From NCBI GenBank assembly GCA_009760855.2, contig WPIO01000004.1, forward strand, positions 8,632,001 through 8,696,000: a stretch of DNA of 64,000 nucleotides, read 5' to 3'. The position numbers were made by a program, and so were the translations under genes. Below are positions 45,649-56,959 of this stretch, one piece after another. Below the pieces are notes generated by a model, which worked only from the letters and a program-made list of their open reading frames with translations, searched no databases and was not told where the DNA came from. The DNA comes from Cristatella mucedo (taxonomy: Eukaryota; Bryozoa; Phylactolaemata; Cristatellidae). The stretch's first letter is position 1. Each line of letters begins with the position of its first letter.

Positions 45649-46815
45649 ACTTGATAAAGCACCCTCAGAGAACTCAATCTCTTCCTAGACGCTTTGCATT
45701 TTCTGCAAAGGGAAACACAATTGAATGTTGAGTAATATCATGCTTGATAAACAGCATGAACAACGTGGTTAGGGGTGACATGCACAGAGTCAGCATGCAA
45801 ATGTGGTTAGTGGCAGCATAGACAGTATCAGCATGTAAATAAGCACATGAAGGATGAATCGCAGGGACCCACTAAATGCTGTCCTAAATAGGTGTTTTTA
45901 AGTTCTTTTTAAATGTGGTCAAGTCAGGGGATTTTCTGACGCAATATGGGAGGGGGTTCCAGGCTTTGGGAGCATACGAACTAAATGCACGGTCTCCAAA
46001 GGATTTGAGGTTTGTACGAGGTACTGGTAAACTGTTGGGTTCCGAAAAGCAGGTGGTACGATGCTTGGCCTGGTTGGGGAGTAGATCTGAGAGATGGGCT
46101 GGAGCCAAAGAATGAAGTGACCTAAAAGTGAGCGACAAAACCTTAAAGTCGATCCGTTGGTTGACTCGTAGCCAGTGCAGGTCGGCGAGAAGTGATGTGA
46201 TTTGGCAACTGCGACATTCACGACGGACAAGCCTAGCTGCCGAGTTTTGCACAAGCTGCAATCGCCTGATCGCACATGCCGGTAGGCCAGCAAGCAGCGA
46301 GTTACAGAAGTCAAGATGGGATGTCACAAATGCATGGACCAACTTAGACGTGGTATCCTTATCTAAACAAGCCCGAATTTTAGCAATGTTATGTCGCTGA
46401 AAGTAGGCAGATTTGACTGTGGAGCTGATGTGGTCGTCTAACGAGAGGTCACTTTGGAACATGACACCTAGATTTCGAGCTGATTCGACAGGAGATATGC
46501 TGGCAGAGCCAATTTTGAGAGTCGGCCTTTCCAATTTGTGAATCACACTGGTATTTGCCCATAACTAGTAAGTTAGTTTTATCATCGTTTAGTTTTAAAA
46601 AATTTGCTACCATCCATGTGCGGATGTCGTCAATACATGCAGCAAGTGAGTTGAGAGAATATGAGGTGCTCGAAGGCTGGGAGGGATCAAAACAAAGGTA
46701 CAACTGAGTGTCATCCGCATAAAAGTGAAAGCCAAGATTGTGCTTGGCAATCATATCAGCAAGAGGGAGAGTATAAACCGTGAAAAGAACCGGACCTAGC
46801 ACAGAGCCCTGAGGT
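45617..46815 (-). mobile_element. LINE A copy, young, 5'-truncated at motif B
   Basis: On the minus strand it begins inside motif B (LGPVLF) at 46815 and includes motif C (FYADDTQLYLC), the C-terminal region, the 3' UTR and hairpin, and a long (AAT)n tail at 45617-45650. A 220-codon open frame (45884-46546) covers the C-terminal part. It is separated from the upstream 46449-46802 frame by a frameshift near 46550, where sister copies read 'ctgggtttgccc'. One of the best-preserved copies in the window. Confidence 0.93.
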
Positions 46816-47804
46816 ATATGTGTGATTCGTTCCCGGAACCATTGTTAGGTGACTTGTGCTATTTCAGAAAACAGCAACAGGCCGCAGTGAACGCCTGCCA
46901 GGTGTATGTGGTTGCTGTAGTGACTGTATGACATTGACATCTTTACGTACGATCTATTGTTCGCAAGTGTGAACGGCACCAGGGAGCTCCTAACTCCAGT
47001 TTAAATGCAGCCAAGCTGTAGCATCGAGCTGCTAGGTGGCTCCGACCTTAAAGCTTACCTCCCTCCAGGCTGGGGCTCGACCTACCACGACCACGACCTT
47101 CACCCTGGTGCTCGACCGATCGCAAACCCGGTCAGCTATTTGCGCCGTGATCTCTGTGAAGTGAGCCGATGATGCATAGAGGACCTTTAAGTAGCTTGTG
47201 TCATCACGGGCTCGAAGAGCTACAGGTGTGCCTCCTTAAGGAAATTGTCTCCATACTGTGAACTGTCAAACACATCCTCAAGCATAAAATTTGTGATTTA
47301 GAACAATTTTTGAGCAGCACTTTAATGGCTCGTGTTGCTGGTCTATCTACCGTACCTCCTTGCTGTCACTCTAAAAAATGTAATGATTGGAGGCTATTGC
47401 TGACACGAAACGATGACATGGCATAGGGAACCATTAAGCAGCCTAGACAGACGTGGATAGGTGGAGATGACTTGATTTGCTAGTCGCTAGTGGCCAGAAT
47501 TCGATATCTGTTTGCGGCTTATTTGCCAGACCACACGTCTGTTTTTGCTTATTGTGTCTGTATTGGTAACAGCAACAGTAACTGTCATACCACATGCACC
47601 GATAAAAATGGTCTGCTCGGTGGAAAATGTCTGAACTGAAGCTAAGTAAAGTAAATAAGTTGCAATGTGCATTTGTGCATTTGCTGCCTCATAACTTTGA
47701 TCGGCTACGTAGCGGTTGGTGTCCTTTACCCTGTGCTTGAGCTAGCTACTTTATGGTATGCATTTTGCTGTTGTTATCTATAGCCCAAGATGCTCAAACA
47801 AATA

Positions 47805-48330
47805 GTAATAATATTATTCATAGCTAGTTGTTTGTATAGTGCTCTAAGAGAACCAAATCTTTCTATCTAGGTGCCATACAGCCAGCTGCAACAGAAGCAA
47901 TAACCATGCGCTATAGAAGAGCAACGAGACCCAAGCGCTCAAGCAAGCATGCCAATGCGCTCACCTACTCAGGTGCTCAGTGCCACTGGTTAGTAGGGCC
48001 ATTAGTCAGCAGCAAACACTGAAAAAGACAAGTTCACTGCAATCTAGGGAAAGGTGTGAGTCAACAAGTGCCTCTTTAGCTGTGACTTAAGTGACAATGT
48101 GCAAAGTCAATTTAGGTGGTGATCAATGTCTGAAGTGAATTGCAGACTTTCGTTGCATACGAACTCAAGGCCCAGCTGTCAAAAAAAGACTTCAATTTGG
48201 AGCACGAAAAGTCGAGACGACTGGTAGCCGATGAACACGTAGTCTGCAAGCAGGGAGCTCTCGATGAGTTGTATTCACAAGTTATCATCTGTAGTGCAAA
48301 GTATTGAATAGACAACAGTGGATGCGTAAA
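47805..48330 (-). mobile_element. Old LINE A-related copy
   Basis: ATA repeat and an inverted hairpin relic ('gtgctctaagagaaccaaat') at 47805-47880, then minus-strand remains including an SSYATKVCNSL block (48115-48165), equivalent to 'SSYAPKAWNSL' in young copies. Confidence 0.7.
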
Positions 48331-49444
48331 CGATGCGATTTCAAAAAGCCACTGCTTTACCTCTCAAGAAAGAAGCCAATTGTTGAGTATGAACTAGCAA
48401 GATAGCAGCCATTTAAAAAAGTCTTGCAGAATTTGCAAACAGGTTAGGTGCGATCACGGATACATGGCTCCACGATGCCATCTATAAGAGGCACCTTTAT
48501 TTCTGGTACCTTTGATTGTCACCCTCTGGGTTTACATTGGAATCGAGCAGCCCAGTGGAGCAACTATCAAGGCTGAACACAGTTTTCTGGCTGCTACGCT
48601 GAAGCCAGTGCTCTAGCCCAAATTATCGTCTTCCTATTATCTGAGTTAGCAAGCTGTAAAATAGAATTATGTGTACTTAGAGAGAGAGCTGAGATGTCTT
48701 GTATCGAGTCTAACTCTTTTTTTGGCTGCACACAGAAATTGCAGCCCCTCTCGTGTCTGTCATTGTTTTTGTGTCGCACTTTTCTTGATTGCTCTTTAGC
48801 TGTACAGTGACGTTTGAGAGTTAAAGATTTAGTTTAAACGTCGCGATGAAGAGTCTACTCAGCCAACGGCTCCTTCTAGTGCTGCCTGCCTTCTAACAAA
48901 TTATCCTTGTAAACACTTCTGCAGACCGGTGCATTTGAGAGGTGCTCCACTCCTAATACATTTTTTCAGCAAAAAAATTGCTTTTAAGCTGTCACATCGG
49001 CTGCTTGATCGTGCATCGCTTCAGGTACTACCAGTGGTTTACCTTCTTGTGTAATCTCTTATTGATTTGCCTGAGCAGTTAAAGATTTCATTTACTCATT
49101 TACACTTTAGGAATACAAAGATTAGTGGCATGCACAAATAGCAGGGACGAAAACGTTTTGCACCCGATATATGAAATTATAGAAACTATTTTTTTCACCA
49201 ATGCTAAATGAGATGAGCAATTACGTTTGTAGCTCACGTGGCCTATCACTAGACAGAGTTAATGTCACGTGGTTGATAACTGGCCCATACTAGATAGGAA
49301 CGCGATAAGAACCAGAGGCAGACCCAAAAAATTGCAGAGAGCTAAGGGAAAGATTGTTAAAGTGATTTTTTCAAAGAAGAGAGTAGATTGTTGAGAAATG
49401 TAATCACTCCAATGATATACAGGAGAGCCGTTAAAAAATTCATC

Positions 49445-49545
49445 TGCTTAATCCTACAGCAGGCAATTCTTCATTGCCTAGTGCAAGAGAAGTGAAAGCA
49501 GATTTTCTGTCGCTATAGAGATAAGGCACTTAAATCACTGGAACT
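49445..49545 (+). mobile_element. SINE B relic
   Basis: 'caggcaattcttcattgcct' and 'tttctgtcgctatagagataa' recall the SINE B body and tail; the head is gone. Confidence 0.45.
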
Positions 49546-49635
49546 CAATTCTTTAGCGATTAGCCTTTATGTTCAAAACGGTTGGTTTTATGGTATTTTT
49601 CTAGCTCTGGCCTATGCCATAAGTCCATAGACATC

Positions 49636-49800
49636 TTCCCTTCCCTTTGCAGCAAATGTAAAGCGCCTAGAAAGAGATTAAGTTCTCTGAGGGCGCTTTA
49701 TCAAGTACATTATTATTATTATTATTTGCAGCAAATGTAAAGCGCCTAGAGAGAGATTAAGTTCTCTGAGGGCACTTTATCAAGTGCATCATTAGTATTA
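49636..49800 (+). mobile_element. Two tandem LINE A 3' ends
   Basis: Two near-identical LINE A 3' termini stand head to tail (49640-49728 and 49729-49800), each with 'tttgcagcaaatgtaaagcg', the complete hairpin and an ATT repeat. Neither has coding sequence. Confidence 0.92.
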
Positions 49801-49945
49801 TTATCATTTAAGTAAGACGTTTGCATGCATTTGATTTAAGACTAAATAATTACAATCTTAAGAAAAAAGGATTCCATTTGTGATTATGTATATCCATCAC
49901 CGTTTATGAACAGTTGCAAATTCACATGGATATTTCGTCTTGCAG

Positions 49946-50195
49946 ATCTGAAAAACTCAAGCCTTTCTGGCAAACGGTTGCTGGTGAAGATTTGACGCTG
50001 CTAGATGATCTTAGCGAAGTGCTGCTGACTCAGGAATCGGGGGCAAAGTATCGGAAAGCTGTAAAAACTGCGAAATCTATTCACGGTGCCCACACGATAC
50101 CATTCTTCGGCATCTACCTACGAGAAATCCGAGTTCTGCTAACATCGACACCGAGCATCATTGCAGTGGGTGGCAATCATCCCAGTGCATTGCAG
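49946..50195 (+). CDS. plce1: Exon 14: CDC25/RasGEF catalytic core
   Basis: The exon follows tatttcgtcttgcag and supplies one base to complete Arg with exon 13 (AGL-R-SEKLKPFW). It ends at cattgcag|gtagct, phase 0. It encodes LDDLSEVLLTQESGAKYRKA and TIPFFGIYLREIRVLL. The 'P-F-F-G-x-Y-L' motif belongs to the active-site side of RasGEF domains, and the 'YRKAV' helix is shared with PLC-epsilon. From memory, SOS reads PFFGIYL and vertebrate PLC-epsilon has a cysteine in place of the second Phe, so this protein looks closer to the canonical GEF at that site. Exchange activity is probable but not shown. Confidence 0.93.
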
Positions 50196-50891
50196 GTAGC
50201 TTGGAAAAAGCAGCCGGCTACAGTCCGGCTGATTAATGTCTTTTTTATATCTGTCCGTGCTCTTATCCTAGGACTTAGGCTTGCAAAAATACGTGTCAGT
50301 GCAAACTGCTCACTTGAATGCATCGTAGGGATTTCTCTCGGTCTCAGACATTTATGTTATCACAGCTCCAGATGGAGTATTTTTCTGTCACATATCTGAC
50401 AGCAGTCTTATTTTTGCTTCTCTGACCATGCTTAGCTCTTTTTCAGCTCTAGAAGACACAAAATATCTCTTGAACACAAATTATTCATTCGATTCAGCAT
50501 AATCATAAGAAAGAATTGTTCCCCTTTCAGTTATGTTCTTTTTTGTATACCTTTGTCCCTCATCATGCGCAAGTCAGACCATTTTTTTTTTAGCTTTTTA
50601 GCTCTCTTTCGACACGAAGGCAGTAAGACATCAGCTGGTTTTTCAAAATTCCTATGATGAATAGCAGATCTGCTAACATCAGTATCACACCATATCTTAT
50701 CTGCTATTTCACAAATGCTTGAACTCTCTGTATGACTCAATATGTTTCATATAAGTCCAGTCCATCTTAAATCTAGTAAATCTAAATATAATTTAATGCA
50801 TGAGACTTGATGAGCAGATTTTTTCAATAAATTTAACTTTAAATTTAGGTATATATGCATACAGTTTGTCTGCTTGTGTATGCGTGTGTAT

Positions 50892-50896
<5 letters not shown>

Positions 50897-50924
<28 letters not shown>
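50897..50924. repeat. (GT)n microsatellite
   Basis: About 14 GT units. Confidence 0.92.
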
Positions 50925-50930
<6 letters not shown>

Positions 50931-51239
50931 ATTTGTGTTGGTGTGGGGCTGCACGTGCTCATGTTTGCAGCAATGAGTATCAGTTTCGTCTCTAAAATTA
51001 CCTCTAGTACACTATATCCATGAATACTCAATAGAATAAGGCTACGTCAGACTAAATGTCTGGGTTCTGGTATTGTATTCCTATTTTTATGGGTTTTGAT
51101 GCAGTTCCATGGATCTTATTAGCATCGAATTGAGTAACATCCTTGAGTGGATTCAAAATATAAATGCTTTTACTATTAATGGTTTGAAAATAAATAAGTC
51201 AGGTTTGAGACCTATTGCTATCAGCGCACTGAGCCATTA

Positions 51240-51855
51240 TAAAGCTTATACTAAAGTGTATAGCTTGCTAGTCTACCGGTGTGTACAATTAGGCGCTTAC
51301 AGTTGGTGCAAATCTCTGCTGGTAGGCAGTTGCTACATAGCCATTCGCAGTTGCCACATCACACCACTTCTCGCCGACCTGCGCTGACTCCCAATAAATC
51401 TGCGTATAGATTTGAAGGTTCTGTCCCTTACTTTTAGGTCCCTTCATTCTCTGGCTTGAGCCTACTCCTCAGAACTACTCCCCACTAGGCCAAGAATCGT
51501 ACAACCCGCTGTTCTGACTCAAGTAGCTTACCTACCACAAAAGTTTTGGAGACCATGCCTTTAGTTCGTATGCTCTCAAAGCCTGGAACTCACTACTGAT
51601 GCACGTCACAACGTCCCCTGACATGACGAAATTTAAAAAGAAGCTTAAAAAACACTTTTTTATACTATCTTTTAATGGGTCTTTGGGATGTGTCCTCCGC
51701 GTGCACATACTTGCTTATACTGTGCCCGATGCTTGCAGATGTTAATCATTTGGTAATGCTTTTTGTACAGCATATGTAAAGTGCCTAGAAAGAGTTAAAG
51801 TTCTTTGAATGTGCTGTACAAAAGTTTTATTATTTATTATTATTATTATTATTAA
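51240..51855 (+). mobile_element. LINE A copy, 3' portion, diverged
   Basis: Begins before a 'LGAYSWCKSLL' relic and keeps 'cgcagttgccacatcacacc', SSYALKAWN-type and TKFKKKLK-type segments, the hairpin relic and an ATT repeat. Interrupted by stops. Confidence 0.82.
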
Positions 51856-51893
51856 TTATTATGGCTAACGATTCTTGGTGACCTTCTTTGCAG

Positions 51894-52066
51894 TTTATAG
51901 CCGACTACAATGGTGAAGACCATTATATGTCAAGAATTGGTATCGGAGGCCTTTTAAACGTTCAAAAAATGCGTGCAGTGCAGCATATCGTCGAGCAGAT
52001 ACGTTCCTTTCAACAGCCACCCCTTGCTGATACGTCCCGAGACCATCCGGGCACTGCTGCTTTCAG
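51894..52066 (+). CDS. plce1: Exon 15: end of CDC25/RasGEF domain
   Basis: Bounded by gaccttctttgcag and gctttcag|gttata, phase 0 in and phase 2 out. FIADYNGEDHYMSRIG and the following helix VQKMRAVQHIVEQIRSFQQP match the C-terminal helices of the CDC25 domain in PLC-epsilon, where the equivalent section starts 'FVADY' and ends with an 'I-R-S' helix. This completes a RasGEF domain spread over exons 12 to 15 (about 230 residues). An old LINE A fragment ends about 40 bp upstream of the acceptor. Confidence 0.93.
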
Positions 52067-52189
52067 GTTATACCAGCCGCAGCTTGCTAGCTGGTGTACA
52101 GCAGAAACAAATATGCACATTTGCTGCCGTTTTATGAAGGCTTGCCGTTTTATGAAGGCTGACTGTTTCGGTGACTCGACGTCTTGCAG
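52067..52189 (+). other. Intron 15, short, with tandem duplication
   Basis: A 123-bp intron, the shortest here. It contains two copies of the 18-bp unit 'tgccgttttatgaaggct' at about 52123-52158, close to the acceptor. The frame stays open through it, so retention would not cause a stop but would shift the phase. Confidence 0.8.
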
Positions 52190-52590
52190 TTTTCCTATCC
52201 AAGAAGACATATACGAATACATTGGTGCCGATTTTGACGGATCGTGCATGAAAAATCCGAGCTCCACATCAGCCTCGGCGATAGAGCTCATCAGCTCCAA
52301 GCTGGCATCTTTGGTGGCAAGGGACCTGCACGTGGTGCGTGAGGGCACGACTGCTGTCCGACTCGATGCAGACGGCACTCGATGCGCTCTCTGCTGCCTC
52401 CAGCTTGACAGAACCAACGCCCTGCTCAGCTGGAGACCCTGGCAGCAGCATTCTGCGCTCAGCAGCGCATCGGGACCAGACAGGTCCGAGTCTGAGAGCG
52501 ATGCCGACCAGTACGAGATCGCAGCAATATACAATGCTATGCTCGAGAGGAATGCGAGCGGGGCGGCTCATCTGCTAGACATCGAGCAAG
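52190..52590 (+). CDS. plce1: Exon 16: linker and PH-like domain start
   Basis: After gactcgacgtcttgcag the exon adds one base to make Ser with exon 15. It ends at cgagcaag|gtctgt in phase 1. Features in order: IQEDIYEYIGADFDG; a Ser-rich loop; a hydrophobic helix (IELISSKLASLVARDLHVV); GTTAVRLDADGT and TRCALCCLQLDRTNALLSW, the first strands of a PH-like fold as in PLC-epsilon ('..LQ-GATV.. RCFLQL.. LTW'); a Ser/Glu/Asp insert; and a final helix (YEIAAIYNAML). If the donor is skipped, the frame stops five codons later at TGA. The donor (CAAG|GTCTGT) is weaker than most here, but phase and homology into exon 17 support it. Confidence 0.9.
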
Positions 52591-53397
52591 GTCTGTGCAA
52601 GCTTTGAGCCTACTATCCAAAAAATGGCGGCTTGAATGCCCTGTATGAAATGCATAGTCCTGATGAGTGCTTCAATGCCAGGACCACCTATCTTTCGAGT
52701 GTACGCTTGCATTTTGCCGGCAATGTGCTTAGGCTCGAGTTTCGATGTATGCGCTTACACCAATTTTATCCCAGTGGTTGCAGGTGAGGCTCGACCACCT
52801 GCATCGACTTCTTCCCTAATGTCTTCCCAAAAGTGTTTGTCCCGATTGCATACTTCATCCCTAACAATTTAAAACCTCTACAACTATTCTGCAAACTGAT
52901 GCTCGAGTTATGACCAAGCCTGTAGCCAGAAATGTATTAGTCGGCTCAACTTTGACCTGCCGTGGGCGTAATTGGCAATCCTCAGATGTATGACGTGGTG
53001 CTGCTTATTTATGACGTGAGGCTGCTTATTAAGATTGGTAGAGCGATTTGTAACGGTCAGTACCCTTAGATCACACGTGTTTAGCAGTTAACATAGCTGA
53101 CTTTAAAAGACAATTTGTGGACAATTTATTGGACAGAGGGTTCTCACTTGGAGCACCAGTAGTGATTGGGTACCGCAGGGAATTCCTACCGCTGGGAATT
53201 CCACCCTCGAGATGGCTCATGTGAAAATACATCTTGAAACTTTACGTTGAAGTTGCCCCATCCGGCAGGCATCTTAAGCACATCCTATGTAGTACCCTCT
53301 CGAAAATAAACTATAGCTTCCTCTAGAAATTGATTCTGAATCTGCCTACCAAAGGTACAGTGAATAAATAAAATATTCGCTGATTTTCCACCCTCAT

Positions 53398-53500
53398 TTT
53401 TACAGCGGTAGAAGAGGCTTAACGGCTATCACAACTGCTTGCAGTGGGCAATAAAGGATCGTCCTCTGCAGGATTCGAGCCCAGGGCCTCAGTCGACTTT
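53398..53500 (-). mobile_element. SINE B copy, truncated
   Basis: Minus-strand SINE B body ('cttaacggctatcacaactg', 'gcagtgggcaataaaggatc') with box B relic; the head end is missing. Confidence 0.75.
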
Positions 53501-53633
53501 AGGCCCCTTATTCTTTGAGTCCTTATTTTGAGTCTTATTATTTGGATCCGACCATTCAGAAGCTTCTACTCAAGCTCCTAAAAAAGATCGTTGGGCCCCC
53601 ATAGAGCTGTGCCTTCTGTCGTTTTAATCGACT

Positions 53634-53811
53634 CAAACATGCTGACCCTGTGCATGTCACCCCTAACCATGTTATTCTTGTTGTTTACTGAGCATGCACT
53701 AACCACTAACCATTCGATCGTGCTTCCTTTGCAGCAAATGTAAAGTGCCTAGAAAGAGATTGAGTTATCTGAGAGCACTGTATCAAATGTATTAATAATA
53801 TTATTATTATT
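53634..53811 (+). mobile_element. LINE A 3' tail fragment
   Basis: 3' UTR segment, hairpin and ATT repeat on the plus strand. It directly joins the minus-strand LINE A copy that follows. Confidence 0.88.
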
Positions 53812-53814
53812 ATA

Positions 53815-56800
53815 GACCAGATGCTTTGAGAAGCAGATGTGTATTAGCTTCTTTTTAATTGTTGTCAAGTCAGGGAATGTCGTACGTCTGTCGGGAGTGA
53901 GTTCCCGGCTTTGGGAACATACAAACTAAAGGCACGGTCTCCAAAGGATTTGAGGTTTATTAGAGGCACAGCTAAATGATTTGTGTTAAAAGGGCGGTTG
54001 GTACGATGCCTATACTGGGTGGGGAGTAGTTGATATGTAAGCTGGAGCAAGAGAATAAATGGACTAACAAGAGCATGAAAAAACCTTGAAGTAGATACCC
54101 TGCTTGATGGAGAGCCATTGCAGGTCGGTAAGAAGTGAAGTAACGTGGCAACTGCAATGCTCATGACAAGACAAGCTCAGCTGCAGTATTTTGCACCAAC
54201 TGTAAGTGCCTAGTTGCATAGACCAGTAGACACAATCAGTGAAATACAGAAGTCGAGACACGGATGTCACAGATGCATGGACCAGCATGGCTTTGTTATC
54301 CATGTCTAGGCAGGCCCGAATTTTGCAGTATTATGGAGCTACAAGTAAGCAAACTTGGGTGTAGAGCTGATGCAGTCGTCAGCCGAACGGTCGCTTCAGA
54401 ACAGGCCACCTTGATTTCGTGCAGATACTACGAGAGACATACTGGCAGCGCTAATTTTTTGTGGAAAACTTACCGGCTTATGATTCGCACTTGGTCTGCC
54501 CATAAATAGTAAGTTGGTTTTTATCGTCGTTCAATTTGAGAAAGTTTGCTGTCATCCCTGTGCGGACGACAGCAGTACATGCAGCAAGGGAGTTGAGGGG
54601 ATTGGCAAGGCACCAGTTTGGTCCAGCGGATAAGGTGCTCGCCCCGACCAAGGTCTGGCTGAGGTCGTGGGCTCAAGCCCGAGGCATATGTGAAGCGCCT
54701 GAATAGAGATTAAGTTCTCTTGGGGCAATATATAAATGAATTATAATTAATTAATTATAATTGGATGTGCTGAAGGGGAGGGAGGGATCAAAGCAAAGGT
54801 ACGACTGTATGTCATCGGCATAGAAATGAAAGCCTAGATTGCGGTTGGCCATCATATTGGCAAGAAGGAGAGTATACATTGTGAAAAAAATCGGACCAAG
54901 CACTGAGCCCCGAGGTAACCCAAACTTTAATAGTTCCTTGGATGATCTCTGCCGGCTACTCTGAAGACTCCCACTGATATAGGACCAAAACTATTGCAGT
55001 GCAGTGCCAGTAATGCTCAGGCGAGATGAGATGCGCTTGAAAACGACGTTGTGGTCAACAGTATCAAACGCTGCCAAAAGATAGAGCAAAACAGGCAGAG
55101 ACTTTACCAAACTCTGCATTTAAGCAGCTGAACCAATACCGACTCAATTCAGTGATAAGCTTGAAGACCATACTATAACTTGCTAGGTTTAAAGTTTTAA
55201 TATAAGAGTTTAGTTGCTCTGCCACTACTCGTTCTGGTGTCTTTGATAGAAAAAGACTGGGCGAAAGCTGCCTCAGTTCTCTTGGTCTAGTGTTACTTTC
55301 TTAATTAGTGGCCTAACTACAGCCTCTTTGAAAGGTGCACGGACAAGACCATACGACCAAGACCATACGACCATTAGACCAAGACCAAGTATTGCACGGC
55401 AGCAGCAGATGTAAGCATCGTAGAAGTAGGACAATGGGAATAGGGTCTTAGACGACTAGTAGTATTTTTACTGGGAGAGGAATTGCAAGATTGGGTCACT
55501 AGTGGCCTTCTTGAATGTAGACATTGAGGTGCTGCATTGCACGGAATCGATGTGCTGAATTGCATGGAATTGAGGGAGAAGAGTCCTTTGGACTTGTTAT
55601 TGGGGGACATGAGTCCAGAGGGGATACTCTTAGCTCAGGGATCGACTATCTGATCTTGTCTATTTAGCTGAAAAAGAATCGAGAGAGGCGATCAGCTAGA
55701 TCCCCACAAGGATCACTGGGTAAGAGCTAACCTGGGACTGCAGACGTTTGATTATAGACATCAGCCTTTTTGGATTGTGCATCAGTTATTCAACAATATT
55801 TGTATAGTAGCTAGACTTTACCTATGCTAGGATATATTGGTATGATCAATAGTTGTCGTCGTATACCTATTTATGGACAATCAATCCTGATCGTTTGTAT
55901 GCTTTCTCAAGCTTTTGCTTAGTGATTAAGGCTAGTTTAATGTCTGCAGTAAACCACACACCATTTGGGCGAGGGTCCACGGTGTGATTAGTCAGAGGTG
56001 CAAACTCGTCAAGAATGTCGGCTAGTTTCGTGTAGTAGCATCCTACAAATGATGTTATGTCGGAAGGAAGATTGAGTAGCAAAGGCGATCATGATATTGT
56101 TGTGCAAAGATCACCAATGTCAATGGTCGTAAGGTTTTGCGATTCACAGATGATTTTGGATGTGGAAGAGGGCACACACCCGACTAAATGAGATCAGCAT
56201 GTTGTAAGATGCGTATGATTTAGTAATGATGGAAGACGGTAGCGTAAAATCGTGGGAGAATATTTGATCGAGTGTGCGACCCTTGCTGTGAATACGGTCA
56301 TGCACATGAGCTGCAAGAGAAAATTAGTCGGTCAATGCATGAAATTTGGTGCTGGAGGCCTCAGATAAGTTATCAAAATGAATGTCAAAAATCACTCATA
56401 ACAAGGAGAGAAACGGTTTCTTGCACACAGAATTGAAATCAGACAAGAGAAATCTGAGATAAACGAGGACTTAGTACCTGCAGGGCGACAGACTACTGCC
56501 GCCGTTGGCAGCTTGTTTTCGGATGAACTTAAAATAAGAGCTTCAAAAGCTTGCTTCGAATGGAGTGAAAACGGCTTAAAATTGAAGGATGAGCATGTGA
56601 TAATGGCGACTCTACGATCAGTTTCGATTGATCTAGGGGTATGAAAGAAAGAGAAGACTGGAGGGGGCGTCTGCTACTGTTGGGCATTTAGTCTACTTCA
56701 ATCAGGTCTCGGTCAGAGCAAAACAGGTCAAGGACATTGTCAAGAGTCATCTCGTGAATGATTAGGGGTTTGTTGCACACTGAGCAGGGGCTCCAAAGGC

Positions 56801-56950
56801 AAGCATCGAGATTGGCATCCGGGGCTATAGTAGGCTTGATGACGACTAAGTTAGAGCCATTCAAGGCAGCGCTAGAGGGAGAGCATGCTGGACGGCTCGT
56901 GACAAGGCTTGGAATGCAAAGCAAGTGCCCCTTTCCTCAGCGCTCGCTGC
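53815..56950 (-). mobile_element. Old LINE A copy extending toward the endonuclease region, with nested SINE A
   Basis: This is the longest LINE in the window. The minus strand carries the C-terminal region (53865-54303), a motif C relic near 54820 and a motif A relic near 55070. The region between endonuclease and RT follows (an LDEFAPLTNHTV and PNGVWFTADIKLA block at 55867-56082, typical of L2/CR1 proteins). At 56688-56924 is a frame that may be from the start of the endonuclease-RT ORF. The endonuclease body itself is not clearly readable. Interrupted by the SINE A at 54609-54760 and many frameshifts. Confidence 0.75.
54609..54760 (+). mobile_element. SINE A copy nested in LINE A
   Basis: Well-preserved SINE A ('ccagtttggtccagcggata' to the ATGAATTATAATT tail) inside an old minus-strand LINE A, in opposite orientation. 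It shares its box B and hairpin with the 24109 and 62979 copies. Confidence 0.92.
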
Positions 56951-56959
56951 GATTGGGCT

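Larger units (their letters stand above)
43529..49945 (+). other. Intron 13
   Basis: Holds a LINE A copy split by two SINE A copies, a younger minus-strand LINE A, an older one, a SINE B relic and a tandem pair of LINE 3' ends. Unassigned: 43529-43860, 46816-47800, 48331-49440. Confidence 0.65.
50196..51893 (+). other. Intron 14
   Basis: Contains a (GT)n at 50897-50924 and a LINE A copy (51240-51855). The 50196-50880 part shows no feature; 50580-50740 has a minus-strand frame without recognised motifs. Confidence 0.65.

Noticed and set aside
49636-49800. CRISPR-like direct repeats
   Set aside because: They are two LINE 3' ends; the genome is animal and there are no regular spacers.
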